Shown one piece after another: positions 9,350 through 16,818 of a stretch of 22,633 nucleotides of DNA. Made by a program: the position numbers and the translations under genes. How positions within the stretch are numbered: the first letter of the stretch is position 1; every line of letters starts with the position of its first letter. The notes beneath the pieces are model-generated. The model was given only the letters and a program-made list of their open reading frames with translations. It did no database searches and was not told the origin of the DNA. The stretch is from Ramicandelaber brevisporus (taxonomy: Eukaryota > Kickxellomycota > Ramicandelaberales > Ramicandelaberaceae): the NCBI GenBank assembly GCA_025201865.1, contig MU603067.1:1-22633 (forward strand). Direction: 5' to 3'.

Positions 9350-9656
9350 CGGTAGAAAGAGACTTCAAATACGCTGCAGATCTGTGGTGGTCAAGTGGTG
9401 ATGCTGGTGGTGTTGCTGCTGCTGTTGCTGTGGTTAGCTTGATGAAAAGGGCGATTGGCTACAAACAACAACAAAAAAGTGTCGAGGGTGGTTGTGGTTG
9501 TGGTTGCACTCACAGCAACAACAGCAACTTCAGCAACAACGGCAACTTCAGCTGTAGAAGAACAACTCTGAGCAAAGAAATTACACCGCAAAGTTCGTAA
9601 TTAAAAAAAAACCTCTTGAATCCTGCCTCCATCGCCTTCCTTGCCACGAGCTAACG
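9350..9656. promoter_or_regulatory. bidirectional promoter region UBC12 / ATP14
   Basis: 307 bp between two divergent start codons. No clear TATA box is present. It contains CAA/ACA-rich and GGTTGT-rich runs and two near-identical 18-bp units (9514-9549). The bases just before the ATP14 ATG include a T/C-rich stretch. Both genes are housekeeping, which fits a TATA-less shared promoter. Confidence 0.5.
9514..9549. repeat. two tandem 18-bp units
   Basis: Units AGCAACAACAGCAACTTC and AGCAACAACGGCAACTTC lie back to back with one mismatch, in the divergent promoter between UBC12 and ATP14. Confidence 0.85.
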
Positions 9657-10245
9657 ATGAACGCCTCCGCTATGCTGATCCGCCAGGCTGCTGCCCGCCA
9701 GAACGTACGTTTTAAAAAAAAGCTACCCGACGCCCACGGCTGCAGCGATGTCGAACTGCTGTTCGCAGTAGTGCACACGAACGCATCTTTCACGAGCGGA
9801 ACTATCCGGAATCTTGACGCGAGCCAGTTCAGCGGTTGCCAGTGCCAGCCGCAAACACTCCCGATGGTGTTGGTGGTGTTAGTGGTGTTGGTGGCGATGG
9901 CGATGATATTGATTCTACAGACGACTACGCTAGATCATTTGCGACACTCATTGATACTGACTTTACTCCTACCCACCTTGCCATTTTCGAATGTGAATGC
10001 GATGCTGAATGTTTGAACAGATCCGGTCTTTCTCCGTCTCCGCCTATGCCCGTGGTGACGCCATCAAGGACCTGTACCTGAAGGAGCTCAAGTCCTACAA
10101 GCCAACCGCCGTCAAGAGCTCTGACATTGCTCAGGCCAAGGACTTTGTTGCTCCAGCCAAGCCAGCTTCCCCAAAGTTCACTGGCGACATTGCTGCCGAG
10201 CTCGCCGAGTACGCTAAGCCAGCCGCCCAGATTGCCAAGCAGTAA
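9657..10245 (+). CDS. ATP14: ATP synthase subunit h (Atp14), two exons
   Basis: Peripheral-stalk subunit of mitochondrial F1Fo ATP synthase, the fungal counterpart of metazoan F6. Exon 1 is 9657-9704 (16 codons, MNASAMLIRQAAARQN, a basic mitochondrial presequence). Exon 2 is 10021-10245. The phase-0 junction joins RQN to IRSFSVSAYARG, completing a presequence rich in Arg/Ser/Ala with no acidic residue. The conserved core DAIKDLYLKELKSYKP matches yeast Atp14 (DLYLRELK). The spliced protein has 90 aa against 124 in yeast; it lacks the long acidic C-terminus of the yeast protein and ends in an Ala/Lys-rich segment. Exon 2 alone has an ATG (10009, inside the intron) but would then lack a proper presequence start, so the spliced model is preferred. 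Confidence 0.88.
9705..10020 (+). other. 316-nt intron of ATP14
   Basis: Donor GTACGT directly after AAC. The acceptor is GTTTGAACAG with a CTGAAT branch-like sequence about 15 nt upstream. It is longer than the short intron proposed for the F-box gene. Read through in the exon-1 frame it stays open for about 100 codons and stops (TGA 10014-10016) only four bases before the splice acceptor. Confidence 0.85.
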
Positions 10246-11187
10246 ACAACTTATAACCGCTAGATTAAGTTAAACGCCTTATGTTTTTTTTATTATTGCT
10301 ATTGAATTGATTGTTCAATACGCAAGCTTAACGATCTCGACCTTCTTTTTTATTCGCCAGAAAGCATAAACTTGCAAGTGATAAGCTTCATATGTGCTGG
10401 TAAATAAATTGAAGCTGAAACCAAAGAACCAAAAACCAAGGTAAAAAACAGCAAAAAACAAAAAAAAGAAAACACAACACACAAAAAAAACAACGCGCAC
10501 AGCGCAGAGAGCGCCGCATAGAGACCCCTGACAAAAGAGCGCAAATGACGACAAAGAAGACACAACCATTTCCACCAAGGGTAAAAGCTGGAAAGGTGGA
10601 AACGAGGCACAGCGGATCTTAGTGAGGAAAGATTCAGCTACCTTTCGCTGTAGAAACGGTGCGGGCAACATGAACGATGTAATCAGTAACATATTAAATC
10701 CTTGGCTCCTATATTGGCTTTCCCATTTTTGACAACAAATTCTGGCATTGCAGTGTGAGGCAACCCTATCCATATTGTGCTCTCCCCCAACGGAAACAAC
10801 TTTGAAAGCCACAAATTAAGTGTGGAAAAATAACTGCGGATTAACCTGGAAAAACTTCGAACGTAGAAGACTCAAGCCACAATTCTTGGCGAACAACGGT
10901 AAAATATAGACACACCAAGCCTCGTTTTAAATTATGGTAAGCAACATCCGCAGTGCTGAGGAAATGGGGAAACTTTTGGCTTGGCAAAGAGGCACTTCGC
11001 TCGGTGTTGTCATAGGCACACCAGATTACAATGAGATCGGTGGCTTGATCTCATTTGCTTCGTGGCTTTTGGTTTCTAATTTCGAACCAACTCATGGCTC
11101 ACACGAGCACTCACACGAGGATTAGGGCTTGGGAGCGCGTTGCTGCGCAGTAAAACTGGAAGCCACAAGGCGATATTTTGTGCGTAG
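10246..11187. other. spacer between ATP14 and the 65-aa peptide gene
   Basis: About 0.9 kb. The left part is A/T-rich with A and T runs (10280-10500), ATP14 3' UTR included. A minus-strand frame (10315-10812) is Phe/Leu-rich low complexity and starts only at GTG. A + strand ATG at 10934 opens 63 codons without recognisable features. I support no gene here. A 26-bp hairpin sits at 11030-11055. Confidence 0.5.
11030..11055. repeat. perfect 9-bp inverted repeat
   Basis: AATGAGATC (11030-11038) and GATCTCATT (11047-11055) around an 8-nt loop, about 140 bp upstream of the TATA box of the secreted peptide gene. It could be an operator-like dimer site or chance. Confidence 0.6.
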
Positions 11188-11196
11188 GATCGCTGC

Positions 11197-11204
11197 TATA
11201 AAAG
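11197..11204 (+). promoter_or_regulatory. TATA box of the 65-aa peptide gene, inside a palindrome
   Basis: Canonical TATAAAAG, 183 bp upstream of the ATG. It lies within GATCGCT (11188-11194) ... AGCGATC (11203-11209), a perfect 7-bp inverted repeat with an 8-nt spacer. A further outer pair is AGGAT (11186-11190) with ATCCT (11215-11219), partly overlapping the inner arm. The leader that follows is rich in C, A and T. Confidence 0.7.
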
Positions 11205-11281
11205 CGATCATGATATCCTCCACCCATCGAGATTAGGCAGAAGTGTAATACTATCATCACATATCTTCTATCTACATTTAC

Positions 11282-11343
11282 CATACTCACTCGCTTACAC
11301 ACTCACTTACACACTCACACACTTACTCACACACACTTACTTC
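11282..11343. repeat. CACTTACACACT-type repeat in the 5' leader
   Basis: Degenerate tandem of CACT[TC]ACACA units in the predicted 5' UTR of the 65-aa peptide gene. No ATG occurs between the TATA box region and the start codon apart from one at 11209-11211, which is probably upstream of the transcription start. Confidence 0.75.
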
Positions 11344-11379
11344 TATCGGGACAAACAACTACATAACATCATCATCACA

Positions 11380-11577
11380 ATGATTGCCGTCAAGATTTCT
11401 GTTAAGACTACTATTGTTGCCGCTATTGCCGTCATGGCAGTATTTGGCACTGTTGGCGTTGATGCCGCCGCCATCAGAAAGATTGAAGAGGTCAAGGAGG
11501 CCAATGGCACTGTCGCCAAGAAGGCTGATAAAATTGTTGCCATGGGTTGCAGCGGTTCCACCGCGTCGTGCTTTTAG
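11380..11577 (+). CDS. small secreted peptide precursor, 65 aa, two-cysteine C-terminus
   Basis: I do not recognise the family. The layout is that of a secreted prepropeptide. A signal sequence covers residues about 1-29 (basic start, hydrophobic VAAIAVMAVFGTVG, small residues VDAAA at the cleavage region). A short charged pro-like segment follows (30-48) with an N-glycosylation sequon NGT at 42-44 and a dibasic KK at 47-48 that could be a Kex2-like site. The last 17 residues then end in MGCSGSTASCF, with only two cysteines (C57, C64) able to close an eight-residue ring. The C-terminus is not a CaaX box. A strong TATA box, a long clean leader and AATAAA signals downstream (11726-11731, 11741-11750) support a real, well-expressed mRNA. 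It may be a peptide signal, an effector or a peptide natural product precursor; none of these is shown. Confidence 0.7.
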   Translation: MIAVKISVKTTIVAAIAVMAVFGTVGVDAAAIRKIEEVKEANGTVAKKADKIVAMGCSGSTASCF

Positions 11578-11725
11578 AAGCATGACAACTCCCCCTCTTT
11601 ACCCACTTCCTCTTTTATGTTCCCTTTTCTTCATTCCTTCGTTTCGTCATTTCTTCCTGCTCTGCCATGATATAGATTTTTATTCATCCATTTAATGTAC
11701 ACTCTATAAAGCACATAAAAACATC

Positions 11726-11731
11726 AATAAA
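11726..11731 (+). terminator. polyadenylation signal AATAAA for the 65-aa gene
   Basis: AATAAA about 150 bp after the stop codon, followed by two overlapping copies at 11741-11750. Confidence 0.5.
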
Positions 11732-12042
11732 GTAGGGGGAAATAAATAAAAGGCAAAGTACTGAACGAAAGAGAATAGATGGTGTGAAAAAGAAGAAATA
11801 ATACAAGTTATTCTATATATTGCAGGGATTAAAATGGCTTGATTCGTTCGCTTTTGTCAGACGATGTTTCGATCCGACCATGTGTAGCATCCTACGCATT
11901 GAAACTGGAAGCGGGTTGAACACCACAGGTGAGGTTTGTTGTCGTGGCAAGTGTAGCAGTCAAACCACTGTACGTATGTTGTCATGTTTGGAGAGGCTGA
12001 TGTAGTTCAGTGCGTGCAGGCAACTGTATTTGCTGTCTTTGG

Positions 12043-12080
12043 CGTGTGTGTGTGTGTGTATGTGTGTGTGTGTGTGTGTA
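12043..12080. repeat. (TG)n microsatellite
   Basis: About 19 TG dinucleotides with a single TA interruption near 12059-12060, followed by another TA. Highest-purity simple repeat of the spacer. Confidence 0.95.
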
Positions 12081-12526
12081 TCTGTGCTGTGAGTGAGAGG
12101 AAGTGTGGAGTATGGAGTGTGCGGGGAAAGGGTTAGGGTTGAAACCAAAAGCGTAGAAGGGAAGGAACAAATAGCGCAAGGGTGATACCCAGCTGGTTCA
12201 TTTATATATGGTTTATTCGGTCGGGGTGAGTTGATCGGAGAGAGAGAGACAGAGAGACACTGCACTAAACAACAGTCTCAATGAATGAAGGTCAATTTTC
12301 TGGAACGGATGATGGATGGAATGTTGTGCACAAAAAAAATCAGGTGATCGAAGGTGGTTCAAGAACACCAACAACAGCCTATTTTTGAAGGATGGATGGA
12401 TGGAGCGTGCGTGCTTGCGTGCGTGTACACTTGCGCCATCTTGTTGTGTTTGACACTCAAGATGCAACCAGTGTTGTTACTGTTGCTGTTACTGCTGTTG
12501 TTGTTGTGCAATCTTTAGGTCAATTG

Positions 12527-12550
12527 GTGGATGGATGGATAGATGGATGG
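12527..12550. repeat. (TGGA)n microsatellite
   Basis: Six tetranucleotide units with one TAGA variant; a second shorter tract is at 12390-12404. Confidence 0.9.
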
Positions 12551-12649
12551 GGGAGAGGAGAGTAGAGGAGAGGGAAGTGTCTTCTGTGGTGGATGTTGAC
12601 ACTTGAATTGTCAATGAGAAAGGATGACTGCGAACAAGTCTAGGCACGG

Positions 12650-12659
12650 ACCACGTGGT
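12650..12659. promoter_or_regulatory. ACCACGTGGT palindrome (E-box)
   Basis: Ten-base perfect palindrome with the CACGTG core, about 218 bp upstream of the TPR/RPAP3_C ATG. Typical bHLH-factor site; function inferred only. Confidence 0.35.
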
Positions 12660-12876
12660 AAAGTTTATGTCGAGTCTCAGTAATGACCACCTGGACTGCT
12701 AGCGATCAGACCATCCTTTTGGCTGTAGTGACCAAGGAGTCCTTGCTGCAAGCGTTGCCTTCACCGTGGATGTAACAAGTTGTATCGGATTGCATCATAT
12801 CCCATCGAATCACACGGAATGTTCGGAGTCTGAATCCAAACTGGCTCGTTCGATTGAAGCCAAAAAAATAACAAAC

Positions 12877-13728
12877 ATGGATACTCAGCAGCTCAAAGCA
12901 CGCGCAGATGATCTCTTCAAGCGTGGCCAGTATGCAGACGCCATCGACGCCTACAAACAGGCTGCGGTTGCAGCTGACAAGGCATCCATTCCACAACAAG
13001 ACAAACCCAACGCCTTGATCGCAGTACTGTATGCTAATCGCGCACTTTGCTACATCAAACTCAACAATTACCAAGCAGCATGGGACAATTGTAAAATTGC
13101 TGTCACTTATGATGAAACCAATGTGAAGGCGTGGTATCGACGCGGTGAATGCGAGAAGACAATGGGGTACACGGGCGAGGCATCCAGATCATTTAAGCGA
13201 GTGCTGGAGCTTGATCCAAGCAACAAGAGTGCTCAAACAAGTCTCAATAGTCTTCCCAAGTCAACGATATCGGCTACAAGCCCACCTGCAGCTCCAGTAT
13301 CAGTTCCAACATCAGCTCCAGCTGTAGTTCAAATTAAGCAGGTTTACGACACTACATTGCAGCCGCCAGCATCGCCAACCGAGTTTATTCGAGCGTGGAG
13401 ATCATGTGGTGATAACAATCAGTGGCTATATTCACTCATTTCATCTGTACCAACTCGCGATTTGGCACTATTCTTAAACAGCGAGCTGGATGCCGATCGA
13501 CTTGCTCGGATTGCAGTCGTTCTACGGGACTTTTATCTGCAGGCTAATCAGCACGAAGAGTGCTTCAGAGTGCTTCAAGCCCTTGCAACAACATCTCGAT
13601 TTGATTTGACAATGTGGCTCGTATCAGATGCTGATCAATCTGTACTGAAAGGCATCTTTGGAGAGATTGAATCAAAGTTGGGTCAGAGTGATGAATTAGC
13701 TCAGTTAAAGAACCAGTATAGAGTATAA
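12877..13728 (+). CDS. TPR + RPAP3_C domain cochaperone (RPAP3/SPAG1/Tah1-like)
   Basis: Probable HSP90/HSP70 cochaperone of the R2TP type (Rvb1-Rvb2-Tah1-Pih1), which assembles RNA polymerase II, snoRNPs and PIKK kinases. The first ATG is at 12877 (283 aa); upstream the frame continues only from a GTG. Three TPR units cover about 5-115 (ADDLFKRGQYADAIDAYKQA, then YANRALCYIKLNNYQAAWDN, then KAWYRRGECEKTMGYTGEA). A Ser/Pro/Ala-rich linker (127-160) leads to an RPAP3_C domain at about 162-265 (PPASPTEFIRAWRS, LRDFYLQ, RFDLTMWLVSDADQSVLKGIF). Four of five carboxylate-clamp positions fit (K7, N54, K84, R88), but the first Asn is Asp (D11). Yeast Tah1 is a TPR-only protein, so this gene has the longer, animal RPAP3-like architecture. 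A polyadenylation AATAAA is at 13776-13781. Confidence 0.87.
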   Translation: MDTQQLKARADDLFKRGQYADAIDAYKQAAVAADKASIPQQDKPNALIAVLYANRALCYIKLNNYQAAWDNCKIAVTYDETNVKAWYRRGECEKTMGYTGEASRSFKRVLELDPSNKSAQTSLNSLPKSTISATSPPAAPVSVPTSAPAVVQIKQVYDTTLQPPASPTEFIRAWRSCGDNNQWLYSLISSVPTRDLALFLNSELDADRLARIAVVLRDFYLQANQHEECFRVLQALATTSRFDLTMWLVSDADQSVLKGIFGEIESKLGQSDELAQLKNQYRV

Positions 13729-13775
13729 AATAGTAACAATAACAACAATCACAGGCTATTAATATCTACTTCATT

Positions 13776-13781
13776 AATAAA
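13776..13781 (+). terminator. polyadenylation signal in the convergent 128-bp spacer
   Basis: AATAAA 47 bp after the TPR gene stop. The A/T-rich spacer 13729-13856 must hold the 3' ends of both this gene and SET9. Confidence 0.45.
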
Positions 13782-13856
13782 TAACATTACAAATATTAAA
13801 ACACAGTAGAGCACAAGAAAATAGTAACTTGGTGACGCTTTGTTTTTTTTTTCATT

Positions 13857-15488
13857 TTAACAGACTTTAGCCCGCTTAGACATTCGTCGATTTGAGCCAG
13901 GTTCTGGCTGCGGCGTTGCTGGTTGAATGGCCGGTGATGATGTCGCTGATGCCGGCAGTGACTTTGATCGGCCCTTCTTCCCTTTGATATCATTATTGAT
14001 TGCTGTTGTTGTTGTTGTTGTTGCTGTTGTTGTTGTTGAGGATGACGCATTGTAGTATCGTTTCCGTGACCGTGATTCCAATGCACGATCCAATTCGTTA
14101 AACAGCACCTGAGCATCCTCTGGTGGCTCAGTTCGATATGGCCACGGGAATCCATAGATGTAAAAGTGACGCTTGCACGCGTTGCATTCAAGAGGCAAAT
14201 CGGGCTGTCGCTGTCTGACGGGCTTGAGAAGCTGTTCTTGGTGATGCTTTTCAATTGCTGCTAGTTCGGCATCAGAGAACTGTTCACAGCACAACAGGCA
14301 CTCGTCCTTGGCTGCTGATTTCCGAGCAAAGTAGCTGCGAGGACCCGTTGCTGCAACACGGCGCGGCTGAGTGCGCTGCGAGCTGGATCTTCTTGTAGTT
14401 GGCAGTGGCTCTTCACTTGAGTTGGATCGAGATATCTTCGAGTCTGTTGTTGCTACTGACAAGCTGGGCGACGGCGGCTTCGAGTCTCCATTAATACCAT
14501 TATATTCACCATTAAGTTTAGCAACTCCATTGCCATTTGTCACTACATTCGCCTCAGTGCTGGTAGTAATCTGTTGAGAGAACACGCCTTGGCCATGTCT
14601 TTCGCAAGTGTTACAGGCACAAGATTCATTATTCTGACCAAAATAGTGCGGTCCGTAGCTCGTAGTAATTTCTTCACCAACATGGATTTTCCTAATAGCT
14701 TGGAAAGCCAAATCTCCATTCTCCAGCTGTCTAAATCTAGTATTTGGACTGCAGTCATGGTTCACAAATCTAGCTGGCCCTAACAATAGACACATTGACG
14801 AGTGACGTTCCCACCATAGCACGCTGAAGTCGGCTCCAGCTCGTGTAAAATCCTGCAAGTCTTCGGAGCTGATTGGTGCAAGTCGACCACTGCAGTGTGA
14901 AATGATTTCACCAGACTGCCAGTCCTGAAGAGAGACAACGCGAGCATCCACAAACTTTGGAGCTGTTTTCTCTGAGCCGACCGGCTCAAGTGTGCCTCTT
15001 CTACGTTTTGCACCGTTGCTTTCATTTGGCACCTGTTGATGTTGCTGCTGCTGTAATTGACGTAGCTTCGCTTGATGCAGTTTCTCTGATACGGCTGCAT
15101 ACCTCGCTGTCTCTCTCACTTCAAACCCAGCATCTAATCTATACATTGCCAGATATCTCGCTGCGTGAGTCGACGTTTCCTCCTCCTTTGACTGCGACTG
15201 AATTCTGCCCAGAATCGCTTTAACTGGCGACAAATCCAGCACTCTCTTTGCAGCATCGATGGGCTCTCCGTCAAAGTACACAACTTGGTCAACTATGGTT
15301 TGCGCAGCACTATACACTGCAGGAGAGTGGGCGAGTCGCACAGGCTTATAGTTAGTGTCCAGTTTGCGAGTTGCAAAAGTGCACTGTATACGGTCAATCA
15401 GCAGATCGCTCAAGACGTCGTCAACTCGGACTAGATCCCAAGGCGAAGACTTGGTATGCAGGACGGCGACGCTGTTGGACCGCGGCAT
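13857..15488 (-). CDS. SET9: Histone H4-K20 methyltransferase (Set9/Suv4-20 family)
   Basis: SET-domain enzyme that methylates histone H4 lysine 20, a mark used in heterochromatin and DNA-damage signalling. The first ATG is 15488 (543 aa); upstream only a TTG is available. The N-terminal family helix region (PWDLVRVDDVLSDLLIDRI) is followed by the SET core: GPARFVNHDCSPN at 237-249 (N243, H244, C246), GEEITTSYGPHYFGQNNESC at 271-290 including Y278, and the post-SET zinc cysteines C290, C292 and C295. A C-terminal Cys cluster (C397, C400, C401, C435, C438 with H441) resembles the extra region of fungal Set9. Low-complexity additions include a Gln run near 145-152 and a Thr run (about 484-496) encoded by an AAC-type microsatellite. 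The very basic C-terminus (RRMSKRAKVC) could be a nuclear signal. Convergent with the TPR gene. Confidence 0.92.
   Translation of the reverse strand: MPRSNSVAVLHTKSSPWDLVRVDDVLSDLLIDRIQCTFATRKLDTNYKPVRLAHSPAVYSAAQTIVDQVVYFDGEPIDAAKRVLDLSPVKAILGRIQSQSKEEETSTHAARYLAMYRLDAGFEVRETARYAAVSEKLHQAKLRQLQQQQHQQVPNESNGAKRRRGTLEPVGSEKTAPKFVDARVVSLQDWQSGEIISHCSGRLAPISSEDLQDFTRAGADFSVLWWERHSSMCLLLGPARFVNHDCSPNTRFRQLENGDLAFQAIRKIHVGEEITTSYGPHYFGQNNESCACNTCERHGQGVFSQQITTSTEANVVTNGNGVAKLNGEYNGINGDSKPPSPSLSVATTDSKISRSNSSEEPLPTTRRSSSQRTQPRRVAATGPRSYFARKSAAKDECLLCCEQFSDAELAAIEKHHQEQLLKPVRQRQPDLPLECNACKRHFYIYGFPWPYRTEPPEDAQVLFNELDRALESRSRKRYYNASSSTTTTATTTTTTAINNDIKGKKGRSKSLPASATSSPAIQPATPQPEPGSNRRMSKRAKVC
14002..14039 (-). 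repeat. GTT/AAC triplet tract encoding Thr
   Basis: TTG-type triplet run on the + strand. In the SET9 frame it encodes Thr (ACA) with one Ala, while the neighbouring minus-strand frame would read Gln. The same repeat family gives Gln in PP4R3. Confidence 0.9.
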
Positions 15489-15665
15489 TGATATTGGAGG
15501 AGAAGAAGACAAGGAAGAGGAGATTTTTTGTTAAAGAAAAAGAAAAGAAAGGCAACAAACGGCGACAGTGAAGGGAACAGAGCAAGAGAGTGAGAGAGAA
15601 AGACAGAGAAAGAGAAAGGAGGATGTTGCAAACAAAACTAAAAGACAAAGAGAAAAGGAGAAGTA
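15489..15665 (-). promoter_or_regulatory. polypyrimidine upstream tract of SET9
   Basis: Almost pure purine on the + strand (GAAGA, GAGAGA, AAAGAGAAAGG), hence pyrimidine-rich on the coding strand right before the SET9 ATG. Such tracts are common in fungal promoters and leaders. No TATA box is evident. Confidence 0.5.
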
Positions 15666-15706
15666 AGAGAAGTATCTCATCTCGTCCCATATCATGTGAT
15701 CTCACC

Positions 15707-16579
15707 TTATCTCATCTTGGGCATAATGCGCATTACCATGAATGTAAACATAAATACAATAACAGCTACGATAACAGCACCCCAAGTCATCCATGTGGTG
15801 CTCCATGCACTCTTTGAGTATTCACCCAGTCTCGTATTGGTTTTGCCCATGATTTGAATGTTACCGGCCACGGCCTCTGATGTCTCATCAACCACAGCCT
15901 CGTCCTTATTTAATGCCCCGCCAAATGCATTTGCAGTTGCCTTGAGTGCTTGAGTGAGTTGAAGCACTTCTTGAGTGAGCTGCTCATGCTTATGAACTTT
16001 GCGTGCCAGTGCTGCGTCCTCGCTTGTTGACGATAAGAGGCCAGTGGTATCATCCTTCTCGGAAATGGATGCCATCCGCATTCTCCTCCGTCTTTCACGC
16101 AAGTCTGTACCAAAAAGTGTATCTCGCTTTGATACTGGTCCATCATCCTTCTCGCTTTCCTTGTCATTATCGAATGAGCGTGCTTGCTGTTTCTCACTCA
16201 AGCTGTCGTCCTGAGTGGGCTCAGTAACAGCAGGAACACTCGTAGTGCCACCAAGCGATGCATTGACTCGCAAAATGGCATTAACTCGAGCACTGTATCC
16301 AGCAAGTCGCTCTTCAAGCGCCAATCTCTCATCTTCATTCGCAGTTTCCGGCGATTGTTGCTGTTGCTGTTGTTGTTCAAACTGGTTTAACTGGCTTACC
16401 AATGCTTTAACGTTTCCATCCAGCTTCCGCATCTTAACAATGTACGCACTGGGTGGAAATGATGGCTGCATATCTTGAAGTGTGGGCGGTTTAGCTTTGT
16501 GTTCTTCGGCCGCTGTCTTCATCACGCCCTCTAGCCGCGAGATGAACCGCACCAAAGCGATCTCTGCGTCCGACTGCAT
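15707..16579 (-). CDS. USE1: ER SNARE Use1
   Basis: Tail-anchored SNARE of the ER that works with Sec20, Ufe1/syntaxin-18 and Sec22 in Golgi-to-ER retrograde fusion. 290 aa. The N-terminal helical region (EIALVRFISRLEGVM, PPSAYIVKMRKLDGNVKALV) is followed by a Gln run (about 68-75) and a charged linker. The SNARE motif at about 196-256 starts HKHEQLTQEVLQLTQALK and ends TNTRLGEYSKSAW, the typical Use1 ending. The C-terminal membrane anchor is about 265-286 (WGAVIVAVIVFMFTFMVM) followed by basic residues. Use1 proteins usually have Asp in the central ionic layer; D226 is the likely equivalent, but that alignment is by eye. Start ATG at 16579; divergent from GPI18 across about 240 bp. Confidence 0.9.
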   Translation of the reverse strand: MQSDAEIALVRFISRLEGVMKTAAEEHKAKPPTLQDMQPSFPPSAYIVKMRKLDGNVKALVSQLNQFEQQQQQQQSPETANEDERLALEERLAGYSARVNAILRVNASLGGTTSVPAVTEPTQDDSLSEKQQARSFDNDKESEKDDGPVSKRDTLFGTDLRERRRRMRMASISEKDDTTGLLSSTSEDAALARKVHKHEQLTQEVLQLTQALKATANAFGGALNKDEAVVDETSEAVAGNIQIMGKTNTRLGEYSKSAWSTTWMTWGAVIVAVIVFMFTFMVMRIMPKMR

Positions 16580-16818
16580 ACTTTTCTTTGCACTGTAGCT
16601 GTCGCTCTGTCACTCGGTCGCTCGGTTGATGTCTGCTCGCGCTCTGGTCGATGAAATGGAGTCAACAACGTGGTCGTTTGCAATGTGTGTGCGTCTGAGA
16701 GATAGAGAGAAAAGCTCAAGTCCCATTCACACAGCTGCAATCACAATCGCAATCGCAGATCCACGAAACAACAGCAAAAAGAAAGACAAGAAAGAGAGAC
16801 ACTGAGCAGCTTCTCGAG
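16580..16818. promoter_or_regulatory. bidirectional promoter region USE1 / GPI18
   Basis: 239 bp between divergent ATGs. No canonical TATA box. Contains CAATCGCAATCGCA-type short repeats (about 16741-16757) and a purine-rich stretch just before the GPI18 start. Confidence 0.5.

Larger units (their letters stand above)
11760..12876. other. microsatellite-rich spacer upstream of the TPR gene
   Basis: About 1.1 kb without a supported gene. Open frames here are Thr/His- or Ser/Leu-rich artefacts of simple repeats. Simple repeats include (TG)n at 12043-12080, (GA)n at 12237-12258, (TGGA)n at 12390-12404 and 12527-12550, GCGT-rich 12405-12426, and TTG/CTG/TTA-type triplets at 12474-12507. The promoter of the TPR gene must lie at its right end. 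Confidence 0.6.

Noticed and set aside
10315-10812. 165-codon minus-strand frame, Phe/Leu/Val-rich
   Set aside because: Starts at GTG, and its hydrophobic middle is a by-product of A-rich runs on the + strand; no family resemblance.
10934-11125. 63-codon + strand frame beginning ATG-GTAAGC
   Set aside because: No recognisable domain; the ATG followed by a donor-like sequence could be a tiny first exon but no matching exon 2 was found.
12130-12140. GGGTTAGGGTT, telomere-like
   Set aside because: Fewer than two units inside a gene-rich region; not a telomere or a convincing interstitial array.
11982-12265. His/Thr-rich minus-strand frames
   Set aside because: Produced by the TG microsatellite; no independent support.
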